From assembly GCA_003427395.1 (NCBI GenBank), contig BFEA01000018.1, positions 430,286-453,760 of the forward strand: 23,475 nt of DNA. The letters are read 5' to 3'. The notes below the pieces were generated by a model that searched no databases, had not been told where the DNA came from, and saw nothing but the letters and a program-made list of their open reading frames with translations. The stretch's first letter is position 1; every line of letters starts with the position of its first letter. The stretch is from Chara braunii (lineage: Eukaryota; Streptophyta; Charophyceae; Charales; Characeae). Positions 1 to 7,448 of the stretch are shown here, one piece after another. The position numbers and the translations under genes were made by a program.

Positions 1-482
1 GAATCCTCCAGAAACGAACCCTCGACGCAGATCCAGAAAAGAAAAGAACCCCCGACAGCCCCCCCAAAAAGACAAAAAAAGACTCAACCCTTCACCCGAA
101 AAGGAAACCTGGTCGCCGCCCACCGCAAGCCCGACCGACCTTATGAAACGACCCCTCCACATACACTCCCCAAAGCCTGCCACGACCACTCGCACTACCG
201 ACCCGTTTCCTAGTAGCCGCGACCGCACCCTTCCCACCTTCCCACCTTCCCCTAAAGCCCAAAAACACCCCCCTGAACCTCGATTACAGTCCACGACATT
301 TCTCGAAAAAGAAAAAAAGACTTGCAACCCAGGTAAGCGCAGCCTCTGGCTGTGAACAAAGAAAGTGAGCAACTGGAGCTAACTGTCTACATACAAACCT
401 CAGTTTTTTTTTGTTTTTTTTTTCTCTTTTTGGCGCAGAGCTGAGTTCAACCTCCTCCTCTCTGTCTCGGACGGAAGTCAAG
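1..482. other. Unassigned C/A-rich left flank of LINE-A
   Basis: The first ~330 bases are rich in C and A and poor in G and T, followed by a stretch with T runs. A 70-residue frame at 143-355 is proline/threonine-rich with no recognisable domain, so it is not called as a gene. The composition would suit a 5' UTR or a low-complexity exon, but nothing here identifies a host gene. The stretch ends where the left copy of the LINE-A target duplication begins. Confidence 0.4.
333..438 (+). other. Candidate 106-bp spliceosomal intron
   Basis: The donor is CAG|GTAAG, a perfect consensus, with GT at 333-334. The acceptor is a long T-rich tract ending in GGCGCAG, with AG at 437-438. A branch-point-like CTAAC lies at about 379-383, roughly 55 bases before the acceptor. 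Length and signals fit a small plant intron. No conserved protein can be read across the join, so a non-coding 5' UTR intron or chance are both possible. If real, the LINE-A insertion lies only ~45 bases into the next exon. Confidence 0.3.
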
Positions 483-706
483 TGACTACAATCTGGAATC
501 TGGGCCAAGCTCTTATTAGCAAAGAGGATTGGATTTCGCTCCTGAATCTGGACATGTTTTAAGCACAGATGAAAAACAGCAGTTCGATCTCAAATTTCTG
601 CACCTTTCCAACTATCACGTCTAGATTCAGACGTCCAATCCAATGCTCTTTGCTACCTAGTGGGACCTCGGCCCTGGAATTAGCTACCAGGAAGGGCCGT
701 CGTCCT
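483..706. repeat. LINE-A target-site duplication, left copy (interrupted)
   Basis: Bases 483-499 plus 681-706 form a ~45-base block that begins TGACTACAATCTGGAAT and ends in GGGCCGTCGTCC followed by T. It matches 8482-8526 with two substitutions. The block sits directly beside the poly(T) that is the complement of the LINE-A poly(A) tail, as expected for a duplication made by target-primed insertion. A 174-bp foldback element later inserted into it and duplicated CTGGAAT (493-499 and 674-680). At 45 bases it is long for a LINE duplication but not impossible. Confidence 0.6.
500..673. mobile_element. Foldback (MITE-like) element FB-1
   Basis: This is a 174-bp element with imperfect terminal inverted arms. 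The left arm reads GGGCCAAG, then TAGCAAAGAGGATTGGATT, then CTGAATCTGGACATG. The complement of the right end reads GGCCGAGG, TAGCAAAGAGCATTGGATT, TCTGAATCTAGACGTG. It has no coding capacity. It is flanked by the 7-bp direct repeat CTGGAAT, and the uninterrupted site is seen at 8490-8505 in the right LINE-A target duplication, which fixes the ends well. It appears related to FB-2 near 10205-10371, which shares the arm motifs CCCACTAG and AATCTGGACGTG. The superfamily is uncertain; a 7-8 bp duplication would suit a hAT-like non-autonomous element. Confidence 0.7.
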
Positions 707-1053
707 TTTTTTTTAGAAAAACTTTGCTAGGTATTAAGGACAAGAACAGAGGCCGGGGACCTCACAATTCAACTCGGATTGCTGAAAAACAGGTCCAGCA
801 TCCTGTCTTGGGTATCAGACTGGAAAGCAGGTCTAGTGTCCTCAGAAGAAGAGATAAAAAACTGGCTGGAAACCAGGTCCAGCGTCCTTTCAAAAAAAAA
901 AAATGTACTTTTAGTAATTCTAGCATCTCTGCATATGACGTAAGAAAATCAGGTCCGACGTTCCTTTTTAGATTCAATCACACAACTTTCTAATAGCCTT
1001 ATGCGTTCTGCTGCTCAGTGCCCTTACGAGCTCATAAGGGACCTCAGACCTTC
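707..1053 (-). other. LINE-A 3' UTR and A tail
   Basis: This is non-coding sequence between the ORF2 stop near 1054 and the A tail. It contains four spaced, degenerate copies of a motif like CAGGTCCAGCGTCCT (plus strand, at 790, 828, 874 and 950). At 749-780 lies the complement of the tail motif CCGGGTTGAATTGTGAGGTC, also seen at four other places in the window. These features mark the true 3' end of this LINE family. Confidence 0.65.
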
Positions 1054-1717
1054 TCAGCTTGATGGGCTGCCTGCTGAATCCATAATACCTAGGTCTGTGA
1101 GTGGGTGGTCCCACAAGAGCTCCGAGTACCTGAGCTTGCCCTTGTCATCGAAGTAGGCCCAAGAGTGTAGAGAGGCCCATTTGGATTCGAAACGAATCTT
1201 GGAAGATTCTGTCGAGCCTGTTTGCTTCTTGATTTTGACCCACTCCGACATGATGTCTAGTCTGATAGCATGCTTGTATTCTGCGAAGATAGAGCCCAGG
1301 GTGGTGGCTTTTTGACAAAAAATTCGGTCTCTCCTAGCTAGCCAGAGCACCCAAAAGACTCTCACCCGAAATAACTGTGCTACTCTGAGAGAATGTTTGT
1401 CACAAGCCTGTTCTGTTCTACCCGTGAAAACAAATTCCTTCTGGCAGTGCCATATTAAAGATCCTCCGTATGCTTGTGACCACATTTGTTGTAATCTGTC
1501 CCAAAAATCTCTTGCAATGACACATTCCCACTATAGATGCAACGAGTCTTCTAACGCAACTTGTGGGCAGGCTCCGCACAAAGTGTCAACTTCCATGCCC
1601 TTTTTTTAGCACCACATCGCTGTTGGGACGCAAATGAATGAAGGAGGTAACCCATCTAGACTCAATAGTCTGTAACTCCAATGATTTACACCTGTTTACC
1701 CATCCAATCCTCAGGCT
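1054..1717 (-). pseudogene. LINE-A ORF2 C-terminal part with zf-RVT-like motif
   Basis: The minus frame from 1717 to ~1603 reads LRIGWVNRCKSLELQTIESR and then WVTSFIHLRPNSDVVLKKG, which aligns residue for residue with the zf-RVT region of LINE-B. A one-base shift near 1605 leads into EVDTLCGACPQVALEDSLHL, then a stop, then WECVIARDFWDRL. This gives a C-x2-C ... H-x4-C zinc motif with a stop just after the histidine. Downstream FRVRVFWVLWLARRDRIF matches the W/R-rich segment that follows zf-RVT in plant LINEs. The frame closes at 1054. The domain is broken by one frameshift and at least one stop. Its upstream continuation is at 4428, across the LTR insertion. Confidence 0.75.
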
Positions 1718-2763
1718 TGTGACGAACCGATTTCTGTTCCGCGCGACTTTCTGCGCGATGACAATGAGGAGTCCTAAGTTGGGAAGGTTGGGCCAATTAC
1801 GGGAGATCGGGATTGAGGGAGAATTGCATCAGTATCCTCACCTTTTTCATCTTTTCGTCTTTTCTCTTTCGTCGCTTCTTTTCGGATGGTTGGATTCAGG
1901 GTCGGGCAAGTCCCGGGATGATTGAGTGAGTGGCTGTCGTGCCGACCAGGCGCGATTAATAAGGATTGACGCCGCTTCTTTTCTGTGTTGTTGTCGGATT
2001 TTAGGCACGGAAGACTGCGTGGAAATTTTGCTTCGTTCTTTTTGAATTTTCCTTTTTTTTTTAATCTTGTCGAACCCCGATGAGTCTCGAAATTTTGGGC
2101 TTTCTTTTCGAAAATTGTGCTTTTTCGTTTTTCTGCATTAGATAGGAATTTAGAAATTTTGCAATTAGGATTTTCTTTTGCCGCGCGACGCTTTTGGCTT
2201 ACGCGCTTCTTTGTGCGGCTGCAACGGAACTCTGATTAGTCGGCGCCCTTAATCGTGTGTGTAACTGTAATTTTGGGCGGGCACCATTGTAACTGTACCT
2301 TTCCTCTTGAACTTCGTCTTTCCCGCTCTCGCTTTCTCTTGCTGTGTCTAGCCAGTCCACGGACTGCATGTTCGGATCGATGCTTGGAGAGTGACTACGT
2401 CCCCCACGCCGCGATCTGGCCATGCAGAACGTAGGCGGTCCCTCTCCTAATCCCCTTTCTAAATCCTTGCAATTGCGTGTTCTTCGCGCATGCATGCACG
2501 CTACAAATTTCGGATGCGCGATTAGATAGCTCTCTTAACCAGTTGTTGGAAGCTCGGGGAGAGCGATCAGTGAGGGTCGGCTCGCGAGCGAAGCAAGAGG
2601 TGAGTTGAAGTGTGAGTCGGGTGACCCGACGAGCTGGTGCCGAACGCGCGGGATTGACGCGGGCCATGGCGGACTGTGGGCGGGGGCGAACCTGACGGGT
2701 GCGGGAGGACTAAGCGGGGTGACGACTTAGTGGGTCGGGTGTGACGACGGACTGTCCGCATCG

Positions 2764-2783
2764 GAGAGAGAGAGAGAGAGAGA
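2764..2783 (+). repeat. (GA)n microsatellite inside the LTR-like element
   Basis: About ten GA units lie roughly 70-90 bases upstream of a TATATAAA sequence. GA-rich tracts are common around plant promoters and 5' leaders, but no function can be shown here. Confidence 0.8.
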
Positions 2784-2849
2784 GGAAGAGGGAGCTGAGG
2801 TTGATGGACGTGGATTTGCAGTTTTCTTTGTCTTTTCTCCCTCTTTGCT

Positions 2850-2862
2850 TTTGTATATAAAT
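2850..2862 (+). promoter_or_regulatory. Possible TATA box of the LTR-like element
   Basis: TTGTATATAAATT lies within the LTR-like element on the strand of its proposed orientation. If the element is an LTR, this would place the U3/R boundary about 30 bases downstream. The evidence is a sequence match only. Confidence 0.35.
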
Positions 2863-3235
2863 TTTGATCTCGGTTCAGGGCGATTCGCCCGTTTTCTTTT
2901 GTTTTCGGAATTTTGGTTTGGTTTCCGCCCACACTCGTTTTTTATCTCGGTTGTCGTGTGCTTTGTCGGATGAATGGATGAATGAATGTCATGACTGTTG
3001 TTTTTCTTTTGTTTGGTTCCTGCCTTTGCTTGTCAGGAGCATAGTAGGAATTTTTGTGTAGTTGTCAATACCGCCTCCATTGATGTTTGTCCCTTTTTGG
3101 TCTACTGTTGTTGATTGCGATGCCTGATGTGTAGTTGCATCTTGCATACTCAGGAATGATTGCGCGGGGGATCACGGAGTGATTAGACGATTGAGTAGTG
3201 GTTTGCCCAAGACACAAGCGAATACCTCGCGGGGA

Positions 3236-3600
3236 TGCGCGTAAGCGCGATCTGATCTGCGCAGCCTACGTGTATCCACGCGCGCCGATTCGTAACCACC
3301 GACAAACTTAACACCGGATTGCTCAGGGATTCTCTTCTGACTGTATGAATGGGCGTTGTATTGTGTGTAATGGATGAGGTGATTGCCGCTTCTCTTTCCG
3401 TTTTTGCTCATACTAGGCAAGGTAGTTGATGTTGATAACAAGGCCTTGATGTATGTATCGCTCGCCCATGCATGGAATGCCTAACGATTGCGGGGATATT
3501 GAATGATTGGATGCATCCCGTGTGAACACGTGTACGCGCGATCTCATCTGCGCGGCCTACACGTACTCACACATGGTGATTCGCAATCATCGAATACTGG
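3236..3600 (+). repeat. Diverged direct repeat pair in the LTR-like element
   Basis: Two ~65-base segments share the frame GCGCGATCTSATCTGCGCRG followed by CCTACRYGTA and GATTCGYAAYCAYCGA. The first is at about 3245-3305 and the second at about 3535-3600, so they lie ~290 bases apart. Both have GCGGGGAT a little upstream. They are probably an old internal duplication. They are not the two LTRs of a complete element, because the similarity does not reach the element ends. Confidence 0.6.
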
Positions 3601-3805
3601 AACAAGGGCGGAATTTCCGAACACCGAGCCCGAAAATTCCCCCAGCCGGGTACACGCGCACCAAGGAATTCCGCAGCCTCACAATGACAAGATGACCTAC
3701 TCGAGGGACTCAGATTCGTCGTGGGATCCGGAGTATTTCGACCCCTGGGTGAGAGAGTGTCTCAGACAGAGACGCCCGGAATTCCCCTGCCTAACCGATA
3801 ACTGA
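3503..3805 (+). other. Unsupported 100-codon frame in the LTR-like element
   Basis: An open frame runs to a stop at 3803-3805 and ends with an acidic/aromatic stretch (YSRDSDSSWDPEYFDPWVRE). It overlaps the repeat copy at 3535-3600, so at least its first third is repeat-derived. No domain is recognised and there is no second copy for comparison. It could be chance, or the start of a degraded internal ORF if the element is not a solo LTR. Confidence 0.2.
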
Positions 3806-4427
3806 TTGTGCCCCAGGGAGTTCCATTGTGCTACGACCAGTGATCCAAGGTGTCCTGATTTTCCCACTTCGGATAGCTCGCACTACTTCATATCCCCCGG
3901 CTTCGTTGTTATCGCTACCAACTTCCCTCCCTTCCGTCTCCTCCTCCCGTATCACCAACTCACGGTAGTCTCGTGGAATTCCATCGCCCCGTACTGGCCC
4001 CGCACGCCCTGCGAAAATTGTCGGCGACTCGGCAACCGATGAGCCCCTGAAACTAGGAGGCCTAACCCAAACGTGCGACGGCAGACGCCACGTGGCTTCC
4101 CCCAAAGGCCCGACTCATCAGAATCGCGGCCACCTCGGGCAGACCTCTCCCCGAACCGCCGCCCCCAAAACAGACGGATCGGCCGGCCTTGAATACACCG
4201 CGCATGCCATCTGCCTTATGCTGCACGACATGGAACAGACCGGAAGGAACTCGCCCTTAGCCCTATTGCATCTATGCCTCTGAAACTTTGCCACAAGAGA
4301 TCTCAGTTCCGACCTGGGACTCCACCCCCACTTTCCCAAAAATCCTTGGCACACCCCTTTTCGCACTTCCAGGCCCACATCCTACTCCGATCAGGAAGTC
4401 GTGCTGGGCGTGAGGTTGGGCGTCACA

Positions 4428-5882
4428 GGCTCGCTTGCAGCTTATGGTTCTTAGTATGCAACTTGTACCCAATCTTGGATGAGTAGTCTGTGAGTGGTAC
4501 TGTCGAGGTAACCCCTGTTATGCCTGTTATTTTCCAACCGGTTTTGTCGACATCTACTCTCCATTCACAGAATGGTTTGGATTGCAGTAATACATGGAAT
4601 TCATTATTCCCTCCCTGTCTTTTCTTTTGAGTTACGCGGATCCTTTCCCATCCCACTGGGGTCTTCACTACTTGTCTCCTTGTGTATGCACCAACCGCGA
4701 GCCTGAGAGTTCCCATTCTGTTACTTCCACCTGTCCATTCCGTATTACTTTCTCTATTCTGATAAAGGAGGACGTTGTCGCGACCTTCCACCACTGCAGT
4801 TCGTCGTAGTCCTGGCTCGGTCTTCTGAGAATATTTATCCATGAGTCTGGGATGGCTTGCATGATTGCTTGTCTATTCTCTTCGATCCTGCGCAAATTTC
4901 CTAACTTTGTTCTGAGGTCTTCTTTGGGCTTCCAATCTTGTGTTTCATTGTCCTATATGTGCCTGATCAACCAAATTCCTCTCTGCATCCATTTCAGACC
5001 GAAACTACATGGAGTTTTGGATGTCGAGAGGGGTAGTTGTCGGTCGTCTCTGATTGTTGGATTCTTGAAAAAGGTGGCCAATACCTCCTCTTTCGTGTTT
5101 GGATGCTCGATTGTCTGTGGCAGGATCTTGTGTCATGCTTTCATGATTTCCCTCCACGAGAGGGAGACCGTTCTCGCTGTGAAGGATGGCATTAGCATGG
5201 CATACCAAACTGCTTCGGGGTCCCTGAGACCCTAGTCTGTTGCCAGTAACTGTTGCGCCATGTTGATCCGAGGTTGATATTTCGTTGTTGTGAGGGCTCT
5301 GACTGACCATTTTGACAACAGGGCTCTGCTCTGTGCCTCAAGGTCTAGTATTCCCACGCCTCCATCCTTGCGCTTTTCCGTAATCTTTTCCCAAGTTACC
5401 TTGCTCAGAGCAGATTGGGCTTCAGAATCACCTTTCCATAGGAATCGAGTAAGGAATCTACGGATGTTAGTTGCTGTTCCAGATGAGATTCCTCTGATGG
5501 ATATAACATACCAGGATTTTGATAAAATTGCGGTGTTTATGACCATTGCTCGTCCGAACAGAGAGAGAAAGTGTGTTTTAGACCATTGGGAACAAGCGTC
5601 TATGATTTTATTCTCCACCATGGCGGCTTGGACTGGTGTGTTCTCCTCAAAGGAGACTTGAATCCCAAGATATCGTTCCGATTCTGAATATGGTTTTGCT
5701 CGTGTGCCTAGGTCTAGAACTAGCGTTGATCCCTGGGGAGTGAGTGCCACTGATTTTTGTCAGCTCACTCTCATCTTCGAGGCGACTTCATAGGTGTTGA
5801 TACATTGTTGTAAGGCACCTAGAGATTCAATGGAGTTTTCAGTAATGGCAGTGAAGTCATCGGCTAGTGTTGAAACTGAAAT
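4428..5882 (-). pseudogene. LINE-A ORF2: end of RT, thumb and connection region
   Basis: This continues the RT frame after a TAA at 5883-5885. It holds the catalytic box TLADDFTAI (LADD codons at 5856-5867; Leu replaces the usual Tyr or Phe), then SERYLGIQVSF, FGRAMVINTAILSKSWY and a W-K-G-D segment followed by GGVGILDLE, all usual landmarks between RT and zf-RVT in plant LINEs. In-frame stops fall near 5756, 5232, 5140 and 4950, and a frame change near 4700-4800 leads to the last segment, ending in NHKLQAS at 4428. The next residues (LRIGW) are at 1717, beyond the LTR insertion. Confidence 0.75.
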
Positions 5883-6385
5883 TTATAAGTTGGGTGTTAT
5901 GGGGAGACTATTGAAGAAGGGGTGGTTTCTTACCATATTTAGTAGTATTTCTAATTGGATTACGAAGAGTGTGGGTGCCAGAGGACACCCTTGCCTTAGG
6001 GATCTAGTAATCGAGAATGACTCTGAAACAAAGTCGTTCACTGATACTCTCCCACTTGCTCTGCAATATAGAGCTCTGACAATTTTTTTGAAATTTTGCC
6101 CAAAATCGACCTTTTCCAGCACGGCCCGGACAAAATCCCGATTAACTCGATCATAAGTCTTTTGGAAATCGATCAAAATTACTGCTTTGTTAAGATTTTT
6201 TTTTTTGATCCAGTCAATTGTTTTGTTGAAACCGTCATCACATTATCCAGAACCTGTCGCCCCGGGACAAAACCAGATTGGTCGGGGTGGACTAGTTTCC
6301 GTAGGAAGGAGGATAATCTTCTGGAGAGAGTTTTAGCCAATATTTTGCCTGAGACGTTTAGTAGTGAGATAGGGCGATAGTTTCT
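5883..6385 (-). pseudogene. LINE-A ORF2: reverse transcriptase core
   Basis: From 6385 the minus frame reads RNYRPISLLNVSGKILAK and SGFVPGRQVLDNVM, then after a frameshift and stop near 6190 IDFQKTYDRVNRDF (motif A with Asp) and RSLRQGCPLAPTLFVIQ (motif B/C region). These are fingers-palm motifs of LINE reverse transcriptase, which copies the element RNA at the nicked target. The frame ends at TAA 5883-5885, two codons before the LADD segment resumes in the same frame. The segment starts exactly where a ~247-bp insertion was placed. Confidence 0.8.
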
Positions 6386-6390
6386 TTAAG

Positions 6391-6413
6391 AAAAAAAAAA
6401 AACAAAAAAAAAA
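6391..6413 (+). repeat. A-rich tract (A12 C A10)
   Basis: An A-run broken by one C sits at the low-coordinate edge of the 6386-6632 insert. In the orientation implied by the LINE tail motif this reads as a T-rich 3' terminus, opposite to a normal poly(A) tail. Confidence 0.8.
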
Positions 6414-6527
6414 CGGACTCAGTGCCCAAGGTTGACATTACCAATAAGAAGATTGAGGTTGGGGTCCTCACAGTCTACCCGGAGTGACCGAACCGAACAT
6501 GCTGAGAACTGGGCTCAGCGTCCCTCA

Positions 6528-6609
6528 TATGATGATAATGATGATGAACTTCTGCTGATTCTATGTAAACTGTAAGAGAATGATGATGATGATGATAATG
6601 ATGATGATT
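6528..6609 (+). repeat. Imperfect ATG/ATA trinucleotide microsatellite, two blocks
   Basis: Blocks of ATGATGATA-type repeats at about 6528-6548 and 6578-6609 are separated by ~30 bases of unrelated sequence. The minus-strand frame across them makes a histidine-rich run (YHHHHH), which is a by-product of the repeat and not a protein. Confidence 0.8.
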
Positions 6610-6632
6610 AGTATGTAAAAAAATTAGAAGAC

Positions 6633-7010
6633 TAGTGTCGCTACTATCCCCATTCTTATTAAGTAGTGTGATTATGCCCTCTGCAGTTTTAGGACCTAAG
6701 GGGGCATCTGAGAGTACTTGGTTGAATACTCTGAGTAGATCGGGGACAAGTAGGACCCAAAATCTCAGAAAGAATTCCACGGACAGGCCGTTTGGGCCTC
6801 CGCATTTACCCTTGGCCATACTGTTCGCCCCTTCAGTTCGTTCCTTCATGGTGATTCGCTTATCCGAAATTGTCTTTTCTTATTCATTCCTAGTTGTTCC
6901 AAGTCAGGTGGGACCAAAGGTGCTCCCTGTTTCCTTTCAGATGTTAGTAGTTCCTTGTAGAAGGCCCGAACATAGTTGCAGATTTCCTCAGACCTTCTCG
7001 CCGTAGGCCG
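6633..7010 (-). pseudogene. LINE-A ORF2: linker and RT N-terminal part
   Basis: After removal of the adapter chimera the frame continues from the endonuclease side as RPTARRSEEICNYVRAFYKE and then LLTSERKQ. A stop follows near 6846, then AKGKCGGPNGLSVEFFLRFW and VFNQVLSDAPLGPKTAEGII with TLLNKNGDSSD. These are the RT 0/1 motifs (K-x-P-G-x-N-G-L-form and the NKNGD box). The frame breaks at 6633 because of the inserted fragment and resumes at 6385. In-frame stops mark it as dead. Confidence 0.75.
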
Positions 7011-7448
7011 TGTCTGATCTGATGGGTGTTTCATCTCGACCATGAGTGGGTTCCCGCTTCTTGATTTAGCTGCAGCAAACGTTTTTTTGTTCATTCTGTC
7101 TGTCTGTGTGATTTTGTCTATGGTTCTGTATTTCTCCCACAGATTATGCTTTTGTATCTGTAAGTTCTGCCATTCCTGGAGCCAACAGGTCCTTCTGCGC
7201 GCCCATACGCCTGTCTCTTATACACATCTAGATGTGTATAAGAGACAGTGTCTGATCTGATGGGTGTTTCATCTCGACCATGAGTGGGTTCCCGCTTCTT
7301 GATTTAGCTGCAGCAAACGTTTTTTTGTTCATTCTGTCTGTCTGTGTGATTTTGTCTATGGTTCTGTATTTCTCCCACAGATTATGCTTTTGTATCTGTA
7401 AGTTCTGCCATTCCTGGAGCCAACAGGTCCTTCTGCGCGCCCATACGC
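7011..7448. other. Tn5/Nextera adapter chimera with artificial 200-bp duplication
   Basis: Bases 7011-7210 and 7249-7448 are identical. Between them lie two 19-base Tn5 mosaic ends head to head: CTGTCTCTTATACACATCT (7211-7229) and its complement AGATGTGTATAAGAGACAG (7230-7248). These are the ends of the engineered transposase adapter used for sequencing libraries. Natural Tn5 insertion duplicates 9 bp, not 200 bp. The simplest reading is that two overlapping tagmented fragments were joined through untrimmed adapters. Deleting 238 bases (7211-7448) restores the LINE-A frame. The false peptides SYTHLDVYKRQ (plus) and LSLIHI (minus) come from it. Confidence 0.97.

Larger units (their letters stand above)
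1718..4427 (+). mobile_element. LTR-like element, probably a long solo LTR, inserted in LINE-A
   Basis: The left end reads TGTGACGAACC and the right end reads GGTTGGGCGTCACA, giving inverted termini TGTGACG/CGTCACA as in many plant Ty3/Gypsy LTRs. GGCT flanks both ends (1714-1717 and 4428-4431; AGGCT if the ambiguous A is counted), a 4-5 bp target duplication. The LINE-A frame stops exactly at each end and rejoins in frame when the segment and one duplication copy are removed. No gag or pol domain is visible in 2.7 kb, and I found no second LTR copy. The segment holds a TATA-like TGTATATAAAT near 2853, a (GA)n run at 2764-2783 and an internal repeat near 3240/3530. Large LTRs of this size exist in Tekay/Del-type elements; a non-autonomous element is the alternative. 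Confidence 0.65.
6386..6632 (-). mobile_element. ~247-bp LINE-tail fragment inserted in LINE-A RT
   Basis: Deleting this segment joins GACACT to AGAAACTATCGC on the minus strand and gives in-frame S-D-T-R-N-Y-R-P-I-S, the expected RT motif, so the boundaries are good to a base or two. The insert carries the family 3' tail motif (complement at 6455-6484), one copy of the CAGCGTCCC motif near 6516-6523, an ATG/ATC microsatellite (6528-6609), and an unusual A-rich plus-strand tract at 6391-6413, i.e. T-rich at its 3' end. No clear target duplication is visible. It is probably a severely 5'-truncated LINE or a SINE that borrows the LINE tail. Confidence 0.6.

Noticed and set aside
2074-2094. CGATGAGTC...CGAAA resembling a hammerhead core
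   Set aside because: The first core base is wrong (CGATGA, not CTGATGA) and there is no room for stem II.
4088-4124. CTGATGAGTC on the minus strand as a second hammerhead
   Set aside because: No GAAA box at the right place (GAAG only), no closing stem II and no matching stem III.
2739-4427. Right-hand LTR starting at the internal TGTGACGACGG near 2739
   Set aside because: A 1.69-kb LTR would need a matching copy starting at 1718, which would overlap it, and the sequences after TGTGACGA do not match.
6475-6632. Histidine-rich frame (YHHHHH) as a metal-binding protein
   Set aside because: Translation of an ATG/ATC microsatellite inside an inserted fragment.
7211-7248. Perfect 38-bp palindrome as a novel inverted-repeat element or terminator
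   Set aside because: It is two Tn5/Nextera mosaic ends head to head.
7042-7260. Small plus-strand protein ending in SYTHLDVYKRQ
   Set aside because: The peptide is the translation of the Tn5 mosaic ends; it is an adapter artefact, not a gene.
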